From Gaeumannomyces sp. JS-464 (Eukaryota; Ascomycota; Sordariomycetes; Magnaporthales; Magnaporthaceae): a DNA stretch of 64,000 bases. The stretch spans positions 2,108,001 to 2,172,000 of the forward strand of contig NGZR01000003.1 of NCBI GenBank assembly GCA_002197995.1, read 5' to 3'. The notes under the pieces were generated by a model. It was given only the letters and a program-made list of their open reading frames with translations, made no database searches and had not been told where the DNA came from. Positions 22,126 through 33,113 of this stretch are shown in pieces. How positions within the stretch are numbered: position 1 is the first letter of the stretch; each line of letters starts with the position of its first letter. Made by a program: the position numbers and the translations under genes.

Positions 22126-23877
22126 AAGACGAGATTTTGTCGACCCGAGAAGTTCCAAGCGCCGAAACCGCATCACCACCATGTGTTTTGTGTGTTTGTT
22201 GCTTTATTACCCACCCGCCCGCGTCCTTTTCACTCGATTCTTCTTTTCCTCAAAAAGCATGAAACGGAACAGATTGTCCGTGTCTTTTGCTGCTTCACAC
22301 GCATTTCGCGGAGGGCGCATCATGGCGACTGGTTTGACGGGAATGGCTTAGAAGTGAGGCGGGAGAGGAGTTTGTCACCCTTTTTGTCATTTATTTCTGA
22401 TCCTGACCAAGTTGTTCAGTGGCCGAGCAGCAGACACAGAGTGGTTTGGGACGCGGCGTTGGCATCATGCAGCAGCTCAGGGCCTGCCGCCAGCCTAGAT
22501 AGAACCGAGCCAAGCCATGCTATATTTTAATATGAATATCTAACCTTGTGACAACAACCACGGCGGCACAGGGCATGGTTGATTACTTGTACCCCTCCCG
22601 TTTCCCCGGCTCGGCCTGGTGCTTTGGCTGGGCCGCATGTGACGACACAGGCGCTTCTTAGGACAATATGGGCAGGGCAGACAACAAGGGGGTTGACCGA
22701 GGCAATGGGATTGCCCAATTCGCAGCAGGGCCAAGCTGTCATTGGCGGGGATCCCCTGGTGTGGGGTAAAGCAGCCGTATGACCGGCACATGCTCGCGCA
22801 CTCCTTCCGGGCTGCAGCTCGTTTGTATGACGCAGGGCAAGCTTTCACATGCCGCTCAACGTGACGTCTGCCGTAGGTATCCGCGAGCAGCCATTGACTG
22901 GGAGAAAATGGGATCTGGGTGGTTGTCGAGGCAGAGACGCGTTATACGAGCAGTTGGGGTAATATCTCAAACATGTTGGCCACCCTCGATGCATGCCTCT
23001 TGGTCAGGCAGCGTGGGCACGCGAGCAAAACCGCACAGATGAAATGCTCGGGGCGAGACCGGCGTTCGGTAACATGGGATGGATTGCTGGGAACCTAGGT
23101 AAGTAGGTAGGTACCTAGATACCAAGGTACTTGGTGGACAAGGCGGGATGACGGCAAATGTGCGTGAGGCTGATCGGGCCTGGCGAACCAGGGCCCCAGA
23201 GTCGCTTCCCCTTGAGCCGAGACAGGACTTGGAATGTCAATCCCGCCACGCCGCGGCATGGCATTGGCATGGAACAGCGGGCGCAACCCACCCACCACTC
23301 AGGTCCAGTCCCGCTCCCTTCGATGCATGGGTTGTTAGCGATATGCCAGGCATGCACTAGCAGTCGAGTCCAGCTCACAGTACGGCTTTTTACTCTGCTG
23401 TTCTCTCTCCCCGGCTTTCACCACAAGGATGCCAGGCATAATTGAGCTTAGCTGCATTACCAAGTAAGCCAGCCCCACGACACCCAGGCTGTCCGTTGCT
23501 TGCTGCCCGGAGCCAGGTACCCCGTAAAGCTACCGGTTGCCTCAGCCTAGGTGAAAGGCGGACGGCTCCATCCAGCTGAGCGCGAGGAGGCCCAAAAGAG
23601 CAGGGCCGAGACGAAACAGCCGCTAGCCCGATGTCTTCCGACGAGCTTCCAGACCCAAGACCAAAGGTCGGGTGGCCCCTCCCACACTTCTCCTTCCCGA
23701 GGAAACGTTCCTGGGGGGCGGTGCCACTTGGCTGGCCCGGGGTAAGGAGGAGGAGGAGGAGGGGAGCTTGTAAGCCGGTCGTCGTCACAAGCTAAGTGCG
23801 GCTTGCGATCGGCATGAAGTCGGCCTAGGTACACTCGCAACCCGAGCTCAAACCCTCCGTATCTAGATTAGTGTCTG
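22126..23877. other. Intergenic region, no gene recognised
   Basis: 3' flank of trehalase and distal upstream region of isocitrate lyase. An ACCTAGGTA-type motif cluster is at about 23094-23128, with another at about 23824. Open frames up to about 130 codons have no motifs. Confidence 0.5.
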
Positions 23878-24010
23878 ACTCTTTTTCTTCTCACCCTGGA
23901 TTCTTTTCTTCATTCTTTTTTTTTTCTGCTTGCATTTCTTTGTTCGCGGAAGTTATCTTATCGCTAAAGAGTCCCTCTTTCTTTTTTCCCCCTTACTCCG
24001 TCTCCCTAAT
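23878..24010 (+). promoter_or_regulatory. Pyrimidine-rich promoter tract of isocitrate lyase
   Basis: About 130 bp of almost pure C/T on the coding strand, ending about 115 bp before the isocitrate lyase ATG. CT-rich stretches near the transcription start are common in strongly expressed fungal genes. The functional assignment is inference. Confidence 0.4.
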
Positions 24011-24123
24011 CAACCAACCCCAAGGTTTCTCCTCCCTTGACGCCCCCAGGAACAAAACATTGAAAGCATTCCTGCCCGTCCACAGCTTCCATTTATACTT
24101 CCACACCCCAATTGGCCTGCAAG

Positions 24124-26093
24124 ATGGCGTCCAAGAACATGGTTAACCCCTCGGTGGACCCGAGCCAGGAGGACGACATCTTTGCCCGCGAGGTGGCCGA
24201 GATCAAGAAGTGGTGGAGCGACCCGCGCTGGAGGTACACCAAGAGGCCCTTCACGGCCGAGCAGATCGCGTCCAAGCGGGGGAACCTCAAGGTCGACTAT
24301 GCCAGCAACGCCCAGGCCAAGAAGCTGTGGAAGATCCTCGAGGGTCGGTTCAAGGTGCGTAGCTGGTGTTGTTTCACCAGCCGGTCTAGCTATGAGTGAC
24401 TCGATTGACTTACACACGTGCTTGCCGCGCAGAACCGAGATGCTAGCTACACCTATGGTTGTCTGGAGCCGACCATGGTGACCCAAATGGCAAAGTACCT
24501 GGACACCGTCTACGTCTCCGGGTGGCAGTCGTCCTCGACCGCGTCCTCCTCTGACGAGCCCGGTCCGGATCTGGCAGATTACCCCTATGTGAGTAAGCCC
24601 CGGAGAATAGGATAGATACGTTTCTCCCCACATCTTGTTTAGACTTCGGACTGACCCGGTATCAAACAAAACCGCAGACGACGGTCCCGAACAAGGTGGC
24701 GCACCTGTTCATGGCGCAGCTCTTTCACGACCGCAAGCAGCGGAGCGAGCGGCTGTCGGTGCCCAAGTCGCAGCGGGCCGGGATGGCCAACATCGACTAC
24801 CTGCGGCCCATCGTGGCCGACGCCGACACGGGCCACGGCGGGCTGACGGCCGTCATGAAGCTGACCAAGCTCTTCATCGAGAAGGGCGCCGCCGGCATCC
24901 ACATCGAGGACCAGGCGCCCGGGACCAAGAAGTGCGGCCACATGGCCGGAAAGGTCCTGGTGCCTATCAGCGAGCACATCAACCGCCTTGTCGCCATCCG
25001 AGCGCAGGCTGATATTATGGGTTTGTGCTATCCACACATTCTTTTGCAGCTTCTTCTCTTGTTGTTTTCCCATTTGTCCTGACATTTATGGTGCCAAAAT
25101 CGACAGGCGTCGACCTCCTTGCCATCGCCAGGACGGATGCCGAAGCGGCCACGCTGATCTCGACCAACATCGACCCGCGCGACCACGCCTTCATCCTGGG
25201 CACGACCAACCCCCAGCTACAGCCGCTGAGCGACCTCATGGCGGCGGGCGAGCGGGCCGGCAAGACGGGCGACCAGCTGCAGGCCATCGAGGACGAGTGG
25301 CTGGCCAAGGCCGGGCTCAAGCGCTTCGACGACGCCGTCGCCGACGCGCTGCGGGCCAAGGGCAAAGGCTCGCAGGAGCAGCAGTACCGCAGGGCGGCCA
25401 AGGGGAAGGGGAACGCCGAGGCGCGGGCGATCGCGCGCGAGATGGGGGCAGGCGAGGTCTTCTTCGACTGGGACGCCCCGCGCACGCGAGAGGGCTACTT
25501 CCGCCTCCAGGGCGGGTGCGACTGCGCCATCAACCGGGCCATTGCGTATGCTCCGTATGCCGACGCCATCTGGATGGAGAGCAAGCTGCCCGACTTTAAG
25601 CAGGCCAAGGAGTTTGCGGATGGTGTGCACGCCGTGTGGCCTGAGCAGAAGTGAGTCTTTTCTTCTATGCGCACTTATACGACAAGAGACAAGCAAAGCA
25701 CAGACAACACTAACAGTTGCTCTCGCAAACAACAGACTGGCATACAACCTCTCGCCGTCCTTCAACTGGAAGACGGCCATGCCGCGGGACGAGCAGGAGA
25801 CGTACATCCGGCGGCTGGCGTCGCTGGGCTACTGCTGGCAGTTCATCACGCTGGCGGGCCTGCACACGACGGCGCTGATCAGCGACCGGTTCGCGCGGGC
25901 CTACTCCGAGGTGGGCATGCGGGCGTACGGCGAGCTCGTGCAGGAGCCCGAGATGGAGCTGGGCGTCGACGTGGTCAAGCACCAGAAATGGAGCGGCGCG
26001 ACGTACGTGGACGAGCTGCAGAAGATGGTCACGGGTGGCGTCAGCAGCACTGCGGCGATGGGCAAGGGCGTGACCGAGGACCAGTTCCACTGA
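24124..26093 (+). CDS. ICL1: Isocitrate lyase
   Basis: Splits isocitrate to glyoxylate and succinate in the glyoxylate cycle, needed for growth on acetate, fatty acids or ethanol; usually peroxisomal in filamentous fungi. Five exons: 24124-24354, 24433-24588, 24678-25020, 25107-25650 and 25736-26093, all in phase, giving 543 residues. The protein has VKKWW-like [43 protein letters not shown], the metal-site region ADADTGHGG, and the catalytic signature KKCGH at 213-217. The C-terminal half has [10 protein letters not shown], as expected. It lacks an obvious SKL-type peroxisomal signal and ends EDQFH. The ATG at 24124 is preferred over 24112 because family N-termini align to it. No frame break. 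Confidence 0.96.
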
Positions 26094-26748
26094 GGCGTTT
26101 GTATTTTGTTGTCCTGTGCCTGTACCTGTCTCTGCTAGTTCTGTATCCAGAATGGGGTCCAATGGTCAATTGAGATGGAATGACTTGCATGACAATCGAT
26201 GCAGGATGCAGCTGTTAAAACCCGCCTTTGAAGCACCAATGGCTGGCTTCCCCTCCCTCCCCAGACCATTCGGCGCTGAAAGCACGTGCTGTACGGCCCA
26301 CCTGTGCTCCAACGCGATCACGCGCTAGCAAGCGAGTAAAGCGCAGGGTGGAGTGATTGTGTCGCGTCATGGAGCTCCCTGTCGAGTCCGTCGCTGGGGA
26401 AGCTCGAGCTCCCGCCCAGAGCGGTCCATCCCTTGTCGTGCGACTGCCTGGGCAACCCAGCGCAATCAATCCATGTGGCCACCCGAAAAGCAAACGACAG
26501 CTCACAACCGCCTCATTTTGTTTGTCCATTCGTCTTCCCCTCTCCTTACTGCTTGCTGCCAACTAGGTACCACCCAACGGCATTTAATTGGCAGCCCAGG
26601 CCGGTAACTCGAATATAGTCGAGGCTAACACATCCACTGCCTAGGTACCACCTACCTACTCGTCTGGTTGCCCGCCAACTACGTCACGCAACATCAACCA
26701 AACAAAAACATTCACCCAGATAGCCCACCCCATTTCCCAATTGCCACA
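26094..26748. other. Intergenic region
   Basis: 3' flank of isocitrate lyase and promoter of the histone chaperone gene. Contains a CCTAGGTACCACCTACC-type motif at about 26641-26660. No gene. Confidence 0.5.
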
Positions 26749-28547
26749 ATGGCCGACGACATGCCTTCCGAGGCCAACCCGCCTGTTGTCCAAGGCAGCG
26801 CCGGTGAACCCGCCGATGCTCCCGCCGTCCCTCCCGCTGTGGCCGCCCTTTCCGCGGCCGTGGCCTCGACCACCGCGAGCGCCGGCGGCACCCCCGGCCC
26901 CGGAACGGGCGCCACGACGCCGGCGCTGGACCCGGACCAGGTCGACAAGTCGCTTAGGGTGTCGCTCGCCGACCTGACGGCCAAGGCGACGGCGCTGTAC
27001 GTGCACAAGAACTACGAGGACGCCGCCGAGCTCTTCTCCCAGGCCGCCGAGATGCAGTCCGAGATGAACGGCGAGATGAGCCCCAAGAACGCCGAGATCT
27101 GCTTCCTCTACGGCCGCGCCCTCCTCAAGGTCGGCCAGTCCAAAAGCGACGTCTTTGGCAACAAGGCGCCCGACGCGAAGAAGGCGAAGCCTGCCGCCAA
27201 GAAAGCAGCCAAGCCCAAGAAGGCCGCCGCGGAGTCCTCTGAGGCCAAGCCTGAGGAGCCCACACCGGCCGAGCGCATCACCGAGGAAGGTGTCGCCATA
27301 GCCGCGGCCGAGGCGGGTGGCGCCAAGGAGGACGCCGTTCAGGCCAAGAAGCCCCTGTTCCAGTTCGAGGGCGACGATAACCTGGTGGACTCGGACTCGG
27401 ACGAGGAAGAGGTCAGTAACGACTCCTAACAAATACCCAAGATTGATGGCTGACTGTCAGAAAATAGGGCGCCGAGGGCGAGGAGCAGGAGGAAGAGGAC
27501 GAGGATGACCTCGGCACAGCCTTTGAGATTCTTGAGATGGCCAGGGTACTGTATGAGAAGCAGCTGAAGGAGCTCGAGGAGGAATCTTCGGATGCAAAGG
27601 GCAAAGAGAAGGCCGAGGGAGACACACCCTCGCTGCGGCACGTCAAAGAGCGCCTGGCCGACACCCACGACCTACTGGCAGAGATATCCCTGGAGGGCGA
27701 GCGGTATGCTTGAACTACCCGCTCTCTGCCCGCTTTTCTGCCATGTGTGTTGTTGTCGTGTTAACGCGTAGCCCCTTTTTTTCTGCCGACAGCTTCAAGG
27801 ACGCCATTTCCGGACTCGCGCAAGTCCTGGCGTACAAGAAGGACCTGTACCCGCAAGAGCACGAGCTGATCGCCGAGGCGCACTTCAAGCTCTCGCTGGC
27901 GCTCGAGTTCGCGGTCCGTCGTTGCCACGACGACGACCAATCCGAAGGGTGCAGCACGTGGACCAGTCCCTGCGCGACGAGGCCGCCACGGAACTCGAGG
28001 CAGCAATTGCGAGCACCAAGCTGAAGCTGCAGAACCAGGAGGTAGAGCTGGCTATGAACCACTCTCCTGACGACAACGATGTGACGAGGAAGGAGATCAC
28101 CAACACCAAGGAGATTATTGCCGACATGGAGCAACGGGTAAGTCAAGCTGGCAGGATATCTCATGTCACACAAGAAGCAAATGCTGACGTGATGTTTAGC
28201 TTGTGGATCTTCGCGCCATGCCGATGGATGTCGAGAAGCTCTTGGGCAAGGACAACCCGCTTGGCGGCATCCTCGGAGCCGCCCTCGGCGAGACCCCCGG
28301 CCAGGTCGAGGCCCGCGTCCAGGAGGCTACCAAGAACGCGAAGGACCTCTCGGGGCTGGTGCGCAAGAAGAAGGCGCCGGCCACCGAGGAGAAGAAAGAA
28401 GCTGCCGACGGTGCCAACGGCTCTGCTGCCAGCGGCAAGAGCAACGGCAAGCGCAAGCTAGACGAGACCGACGCGGAGCCAGAAGCCTCCGACGACTCGA
28501 GCTCGAAGAAGGCGCGCGTCGAGGATGCCGTCCCGGCTGAGGCCTGA
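26749..28547 (+). CDS. NASP/Hif1/Sim3-family TPR histone chaperone
   Basis: Binds H3-H4 and escorts it to chromatin; nuclear. Exons 26749-27411, 27468-27703, 27793-28137 and 28200-28547. N-terminal TPR is KATALYVHKNYEDAAELFSQ followed by NAEICFLYGRALLKVG. Acidic inserts interrupt the TPRs, as in the family (DSDSDEEE; EEQEEEDEDD). The SHNi-TPR region continues with LLAEISLEGERFKDAISGL and EAHFKLSLALEFA. The C-terminal tail is basic (KRKLDE; SKKARVED), a likely nuclear signal. Within exon 3 the frame is lost between about 27911 and 27952. Three frames are read in turn, and the middle one gives a natural SVVATTTTNPKG. The net change is equivalent to one missing base. Corrected length is about 530 residues. 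Confidence 0.85.
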
Positions 28548-30368
28548 ACCGTGCGTTTTTCGCTGTCTTTGGCGTTTGGTTTTGCCTGGCCTCTTCTCAC
28601 CCGTCTCCATCTCACTGGCTCCCTTTGCATCTCTTTGTCATTATCTGCCCGATGGGGTTCGAACGACGCACCCCACGGGACAATCGATCGATGATAACGG
28701 CCGGCGCGATCTACGAGGACTGTTTTACGACTACTTTTTTTTGTCTTCTCTCTTTTGCTTGATCTGGCTATGGCGAAGATGCGTGCCATGGAGTCAAACC
28801 TGTACTATTATATATTTCGAGAAACACAACGATGAGTCCTGGCAAAATCTGGTTCTGCCACGTTTGGGACATATGGGATACCGGGGCGGTATTGGGCTTT
28901 TTTTTTTTCCAGTTTTTGCTGGGAATCTGTTAAATAGGTAGCTGTCTGGAGGAACAGGAACTAGTTGGCCTCGATAGGAAAAAGCTCTTGGCTTATGGTG
29001 CCAGATAAAGAGGGCGGTGCATTTCACAGAGTCTTGCATCCCCTAGACTATCCAACATCACGTGCTTACTACCTAGGTACCCAGGTAAGTACATACGCAC
29101 TTATGCCGTGCATCCAGCCAAGCTCCCTGGACGACTAACAGCCGGTGACGATAAGGAGACTGGGAACGCCTAATGCCGACCGCTGGACGAAAAGAGTAAA
29201 TCGCCGCCGCCGCCCGCCGCATTTTCCCAGTCCATTGTTTGACAAGCCGCATGGTACAGTGCTCACGTGCGCAGGGCGGCCGGCCAGATACTTGGTGGCT
29301 TCTGTTTTCATGCAACACGGAAAAGGAGGAGGAGGGGCGTGCAACAAAGGCCGGTAACATAACAGCAAAAGCTTGTCGGGCCGAGTTCAATGCAGGGCGG
29401 GCGGCAGGCAAAGCTCGATTCCTGTCTTCTAGAGGTACCTCTCTGTTGCTTTGACCGCGGGTGCGCCGCCAATCTGTCGTGTCATTCAGTGGACGAACAG
29501 ATAGATATCATCGGGGCCTGACGCCATGCTACCGCAAAGGCCGTTCCGCCAGGGTCAACAAGCAAAGCAAAGCATCGCATCGCACTCCGGTTGGCTAGAC
29601 CTACCTGAATATTCTCCCCCCAAAACCATTTGCCCCCAAATCTGGATTGAGCCCCAGCCCTGAGCTGCCGCTGATGTAACCTGAGCTGCAGGCAGTACAG
29701 GGTGCTCAGAGGTGAGTTACAGGGTGATCACAGGTGATTAGACTGAGCTGACGCTTTGGCATCGTTTTATCACTCGGGTAAAGTTGCCGCGAGTAAAGCG
29801 GCAGTGCCCAGACTCTGTGCCCTTGAACCCGTCTGGTTCCAGGCTCCAAGGGCACTGGCAGCCGCCTGCTTCCAGGTTCCAGGCGTACCTGGCAGGCGCC
29901 TACTCCCCAGGCTGCAGCAGCGCAGTCGTCGATACGTTTCCACAGACCGCCCTCGAATGCACTGCCGTGCATTATGGCAGAAGCTGACGTCGTGAATTCA
30001 CCTCAGAAATTCACCGCTCGGGGAATACTGCTGCACATAGCCAGCCTGGTGCTGGCTGGCATTTGAGACGTTAGACAACTTTCTACTCTTTTGACTACAT
30101 CGCCGCAGCTCTAATCCAAGTGCGAGTTTCGGTATAAAGGACTTTCCACAATTCGCAAATCTTCCAACCGAACTTAGATGTGAGATTGGACGTTTTTGCG
30201 CTTGTGCGGAGCGCGGGTTCTCAGCATTTGTTAGGGACCATAGGGATTTAACAGACGGAAGATTGGTCCACAGACAGCCACAATAAGGGCATTCCTCTCC
30301 ACCTGCCACGAGAGCCGCTCCCTTGCCTTATGCGCCTTTGCTGCGGTTCAACTGTGAACCGACATTTT
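28548..30368. other. Intergenic region, no gene recognised
   Basis: 3' flank of the histone chaperone gene followed by about 1.5 kb without motif-bearing frames. An ACCTAGGTACC-type motif sits at about 29069-29092. A GGTTCGAAC match near 28667 is not part of a foldable tRNA. Confidence 0.45.
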
Positions 30369-30731
30369 CTACATAAGGAATCTCGTGGCTGGATCCCTGT
30401 GCCCCGCGCCTCGATCTGATCGGAACCTTGGATTGCTCGCAAAGCTACCATCCTGCATCAGGCACATCGCATTGGACAGATTTGCAACTACGTTTTCACG
30501 CGGGACCTTAGCAGCGCCCCCAGCCGTTGGACAGAATACGGGACTCCCCAGTTGCTCCAGGGCCTTGCTCGGCTCCCCAGACTCAAGACAATTGACTAGG
30601 TATGCGATTGCCAAAGTATTTCCATTTCCCAGGATTTCGTAAAGCTCGGCGGCTCCGTGCCCTTGGAATGGTTCCGACGATAATAAGATAGCTACTGTCG
30701 AGGTGATAGCAGTAATTATCGATCCACGTAA
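30369..30731 (-). other. Open frame with protein-like composition, unassigned
   Basis: About 120 open codons on the minus strand, including VAILLSSEPFQGHGAAELYE, ILGNGNTLAIAYLVNCLESG and NLSNAMCLMQDGSFASNPRF. Composition resembles a helical cytosolic protein rather than a chance frame. There is no ATG near its start, which is bounded by TAA at 30732-30734. It lies 600 bp downstream of the NACHT relic on the same strand and could be a decayed 3' exon of it. I cannot assign a family. Confidence 0.25.
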
Positions 30732-31347
30732 TTACGGTGTTTCAGAGGACGAAATGACCCGCCTGCGTGGAGTTGCAATGACCGTGGTGGCCGACCCGAA
30801 CCACACCTACACGGTGCCCAGATCTTGTGCCACCGAGGCGGCTGTTTCTGACAGGTGGCAGTCATAAGAGGGACGAGGGTCTGATAATGTCTCGGCTCGC
30901 CTGGGTTGGAAATAATGACTTTGAGCCCTTTGGTCGGGGCATTTGTCTATTCTAATGCTGAATGAAATTCCCGACCACTCTTGAAATGGCCATATAGGGA
31001 GACGGCGACACAAGCACCATGAGGCGCGGCTGGTTGGATTTGAAGATGAGGCGGAGTCTGGGGGCGTGTAATCGGAGGCCGATGGAAATGTATGCAGTGC
31101 CAGTCAGTAGCCAATGTGGGCGAGCTGGGATGGAACGTCTGGCAGTGCTGGTCTGACTACGGGGCCCCTCTGCTACAGCACCTTTTCCCAATCCTTAGAA
31201 GCTCAAACCAGATCGGTGCGGAAGGCCCGCCGCCTCGGAGGGTGGGTGGGGAATGTAGTCGAACCGGCGTGGGCGCAAGTAATATCTATTGGCTAATTTG
31301 GAATTTTGTCCCAATCTTCGCTATATCATCCTACCGTACTTGCATCG

Positions 31348-32899
31348 TTAGCATTTGACATACCACAAATGCCCTACTACGCAATGGATTAGGTAGACCG
31401 TTTCGTCCTTGATTGTTAGAAATGAGCCGCATCGATCCACCATTGTCCGGGGAATAATCTTCGCTGGCAAACCTGCAACTACGGCAAGCTCGGCGAGTGA
31501 CAGAGGACGATACGCAAGGAATGTAGCCGCGAGAACATTCTTGCAGCGTTGCCGGTTCCGCTCGTTCCCTTCATCAATCCTGGCCATCATATGACCGTAC
31601 AAATCCATCAAGCCGGGGGGAAGGGGAATGCTCTGGACGGTCTCGACAGCCTTCCAGCCCTCCACTGAACTGAGTTTTCGGAACACGAGAGCCACCCGAG
31701 GAATGTGTTCTCTGCTCGTTGGGGCGCTTCATGAGAGACCTAAGCCAAAACGCGGTTGTCGTATCCACCCCTGTACTTAAGCTCCATAAACTTGTGGTTA
31801 ATATATGCATTAACAAGCTCTCCCAGACGCTGAGTATCTAGCTCGACAGGAAAGTTGGAAGGGTTGAAGGAGTTAGCGATCTGTTCCTTGAGCCCAGCGA
31901 GAAGGTCAACTTCTGGACGGCTAAAGAGCAGCCATCTCACCTTCTGGGAGAGGTTGAAGGAAGTCGAAGTAAGATGGATGAGGTCCGATCGCCCTTCTTG
32001 GGCGCACTCATCGAGTGCGTCGACCGCGAGGTACACAGGCGACAACTGAGAATCCTTCAACATACTCCGAAACGCCTCGGACAGGGCGATGAAGGCATTT
32101 TGGTCCCTAAAGAGATCGGCGCCTAACAGTTTGTACTTTTCCGGTAGATAGGATGTGAGGCGTGGCTGCTGAAGAAGGAGAAGCCAGATCAAAGACCAGA
32201 GGACAGCAGTCGCGTTATTCAAGGCTGCATCTGTGCCTTGGCAGAAGAAGAAGGAAAGCACTGGTGATAGGGCAACAGGTTGATGCGAAAGTTGGCGAAT
32301 GAGGCCGATCGTGAGCATCGTCTTTCCCGTGCCGGCGTGTCCTTTGATCCAGAGCAATCGACGTGGCGGACGGCCAGATCCGCCATCGTCCCAGTTTGTG
32401 AACGCTGCATACTCTGGGGTGCGAAGGATCCACTTGTACGAGTCATCGAGCAGCCCATCCTGCTCTTCTTGATCCGCTCCATGTCGTGTTGCGGATCAAC
32501 GACGCGGAGATCTCTGCGGCACGCTGCCTCGACACCATCCCTACGGGCGTCCTTCTGCAGCGAGATGAAGTTCCGAATGTCCTGATGGCTGTCGCCGAGT
32601 CGTCTCTCCATTCCCTCGGCATGCTCAACGAGCCTCCCTAAGGAAGTTTTCGTTTGTTCTTGGAAGGATTGGGCAGCATCGTTCTCAACGGTAGCCTCTG
32701 CGTCGGTAACCAGCTTCAGATCGCCGTCCCAATCATTCAGGTTGAGTGGGCGGTTGACTTGGCCATTTTTGTGGTGCCGACCTCGACGCACACTGTGTCT
32801 GCTCCGAGCCTGTAAATGTGTCAAGGAGATAGACGGGGCCCCTTTCGAGCTTCCCAACAGCGCAAACACAGAGGGACTGTGATGGTTGGCGCGCCCCAT
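31348..32899 (-). pseudogene. NACHT-domain STAND NTPase, broken
   Basis: NACHT proteins act as signal-transducing switches in fungal incompatibility. Pieces in order: an N-terminal segment (SLGRLVEHAEGMERRLGD ... DLRVVDPQHDMERIKKS), then DGLLDDSYKWILRTPEY. Walker A is GHAGTGKTM, Walker B-like VYLAVDALDEC, then LLFSRPEVDLL, RAENTF, VALVFRKLSSVEGWKAVETV and VDRCGSFLTIKDETVYLIH. Damage: one base missing near 32458-32463, an in-frame TAG at 31740-31742, and one base missing near 31697. The gene stops abruptly at 31348, just where a longer C-terminus normally continues, and no WD40, TPR or ankyrin repeats follow. The start at 32899 is uncertain. The stop and the missing C-terminus suggest a true relic. 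Confidence 0.75.
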
Positions 32900-33113
32900 C
32901 AGCACCGGCGTCGTACGTTGCCTTTTTTTTTTTGTCCATTCCCTGGCGTGACACGCAGGCGGTTTATTTTACAGTGCCTTGAGAAATGAACCTTGTTTGG
33001 GAATTCTCAAAAGCAGGAGCTACATAGAGCTACTCGCATGCTAAAAACAAAACACTCTTCGTTGTGAGTCAACTTGACCCGAGAATGGAGACACTGCCTC
33101 ATGCCCCCTTTTT

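Noticed and set aside
26656..27432. Minus-strand frame of 258 codons, Leu/Gly/Val-rich
   Set aside because: Exact antisense shadow of exon 1 of the NASP-like gene.
28655..28700. tRNA B-box-like GGTTCGAAC
   Set aside because: No T-stem pairing, anticodon arm or acceptor stem can be formed around it on either strand.
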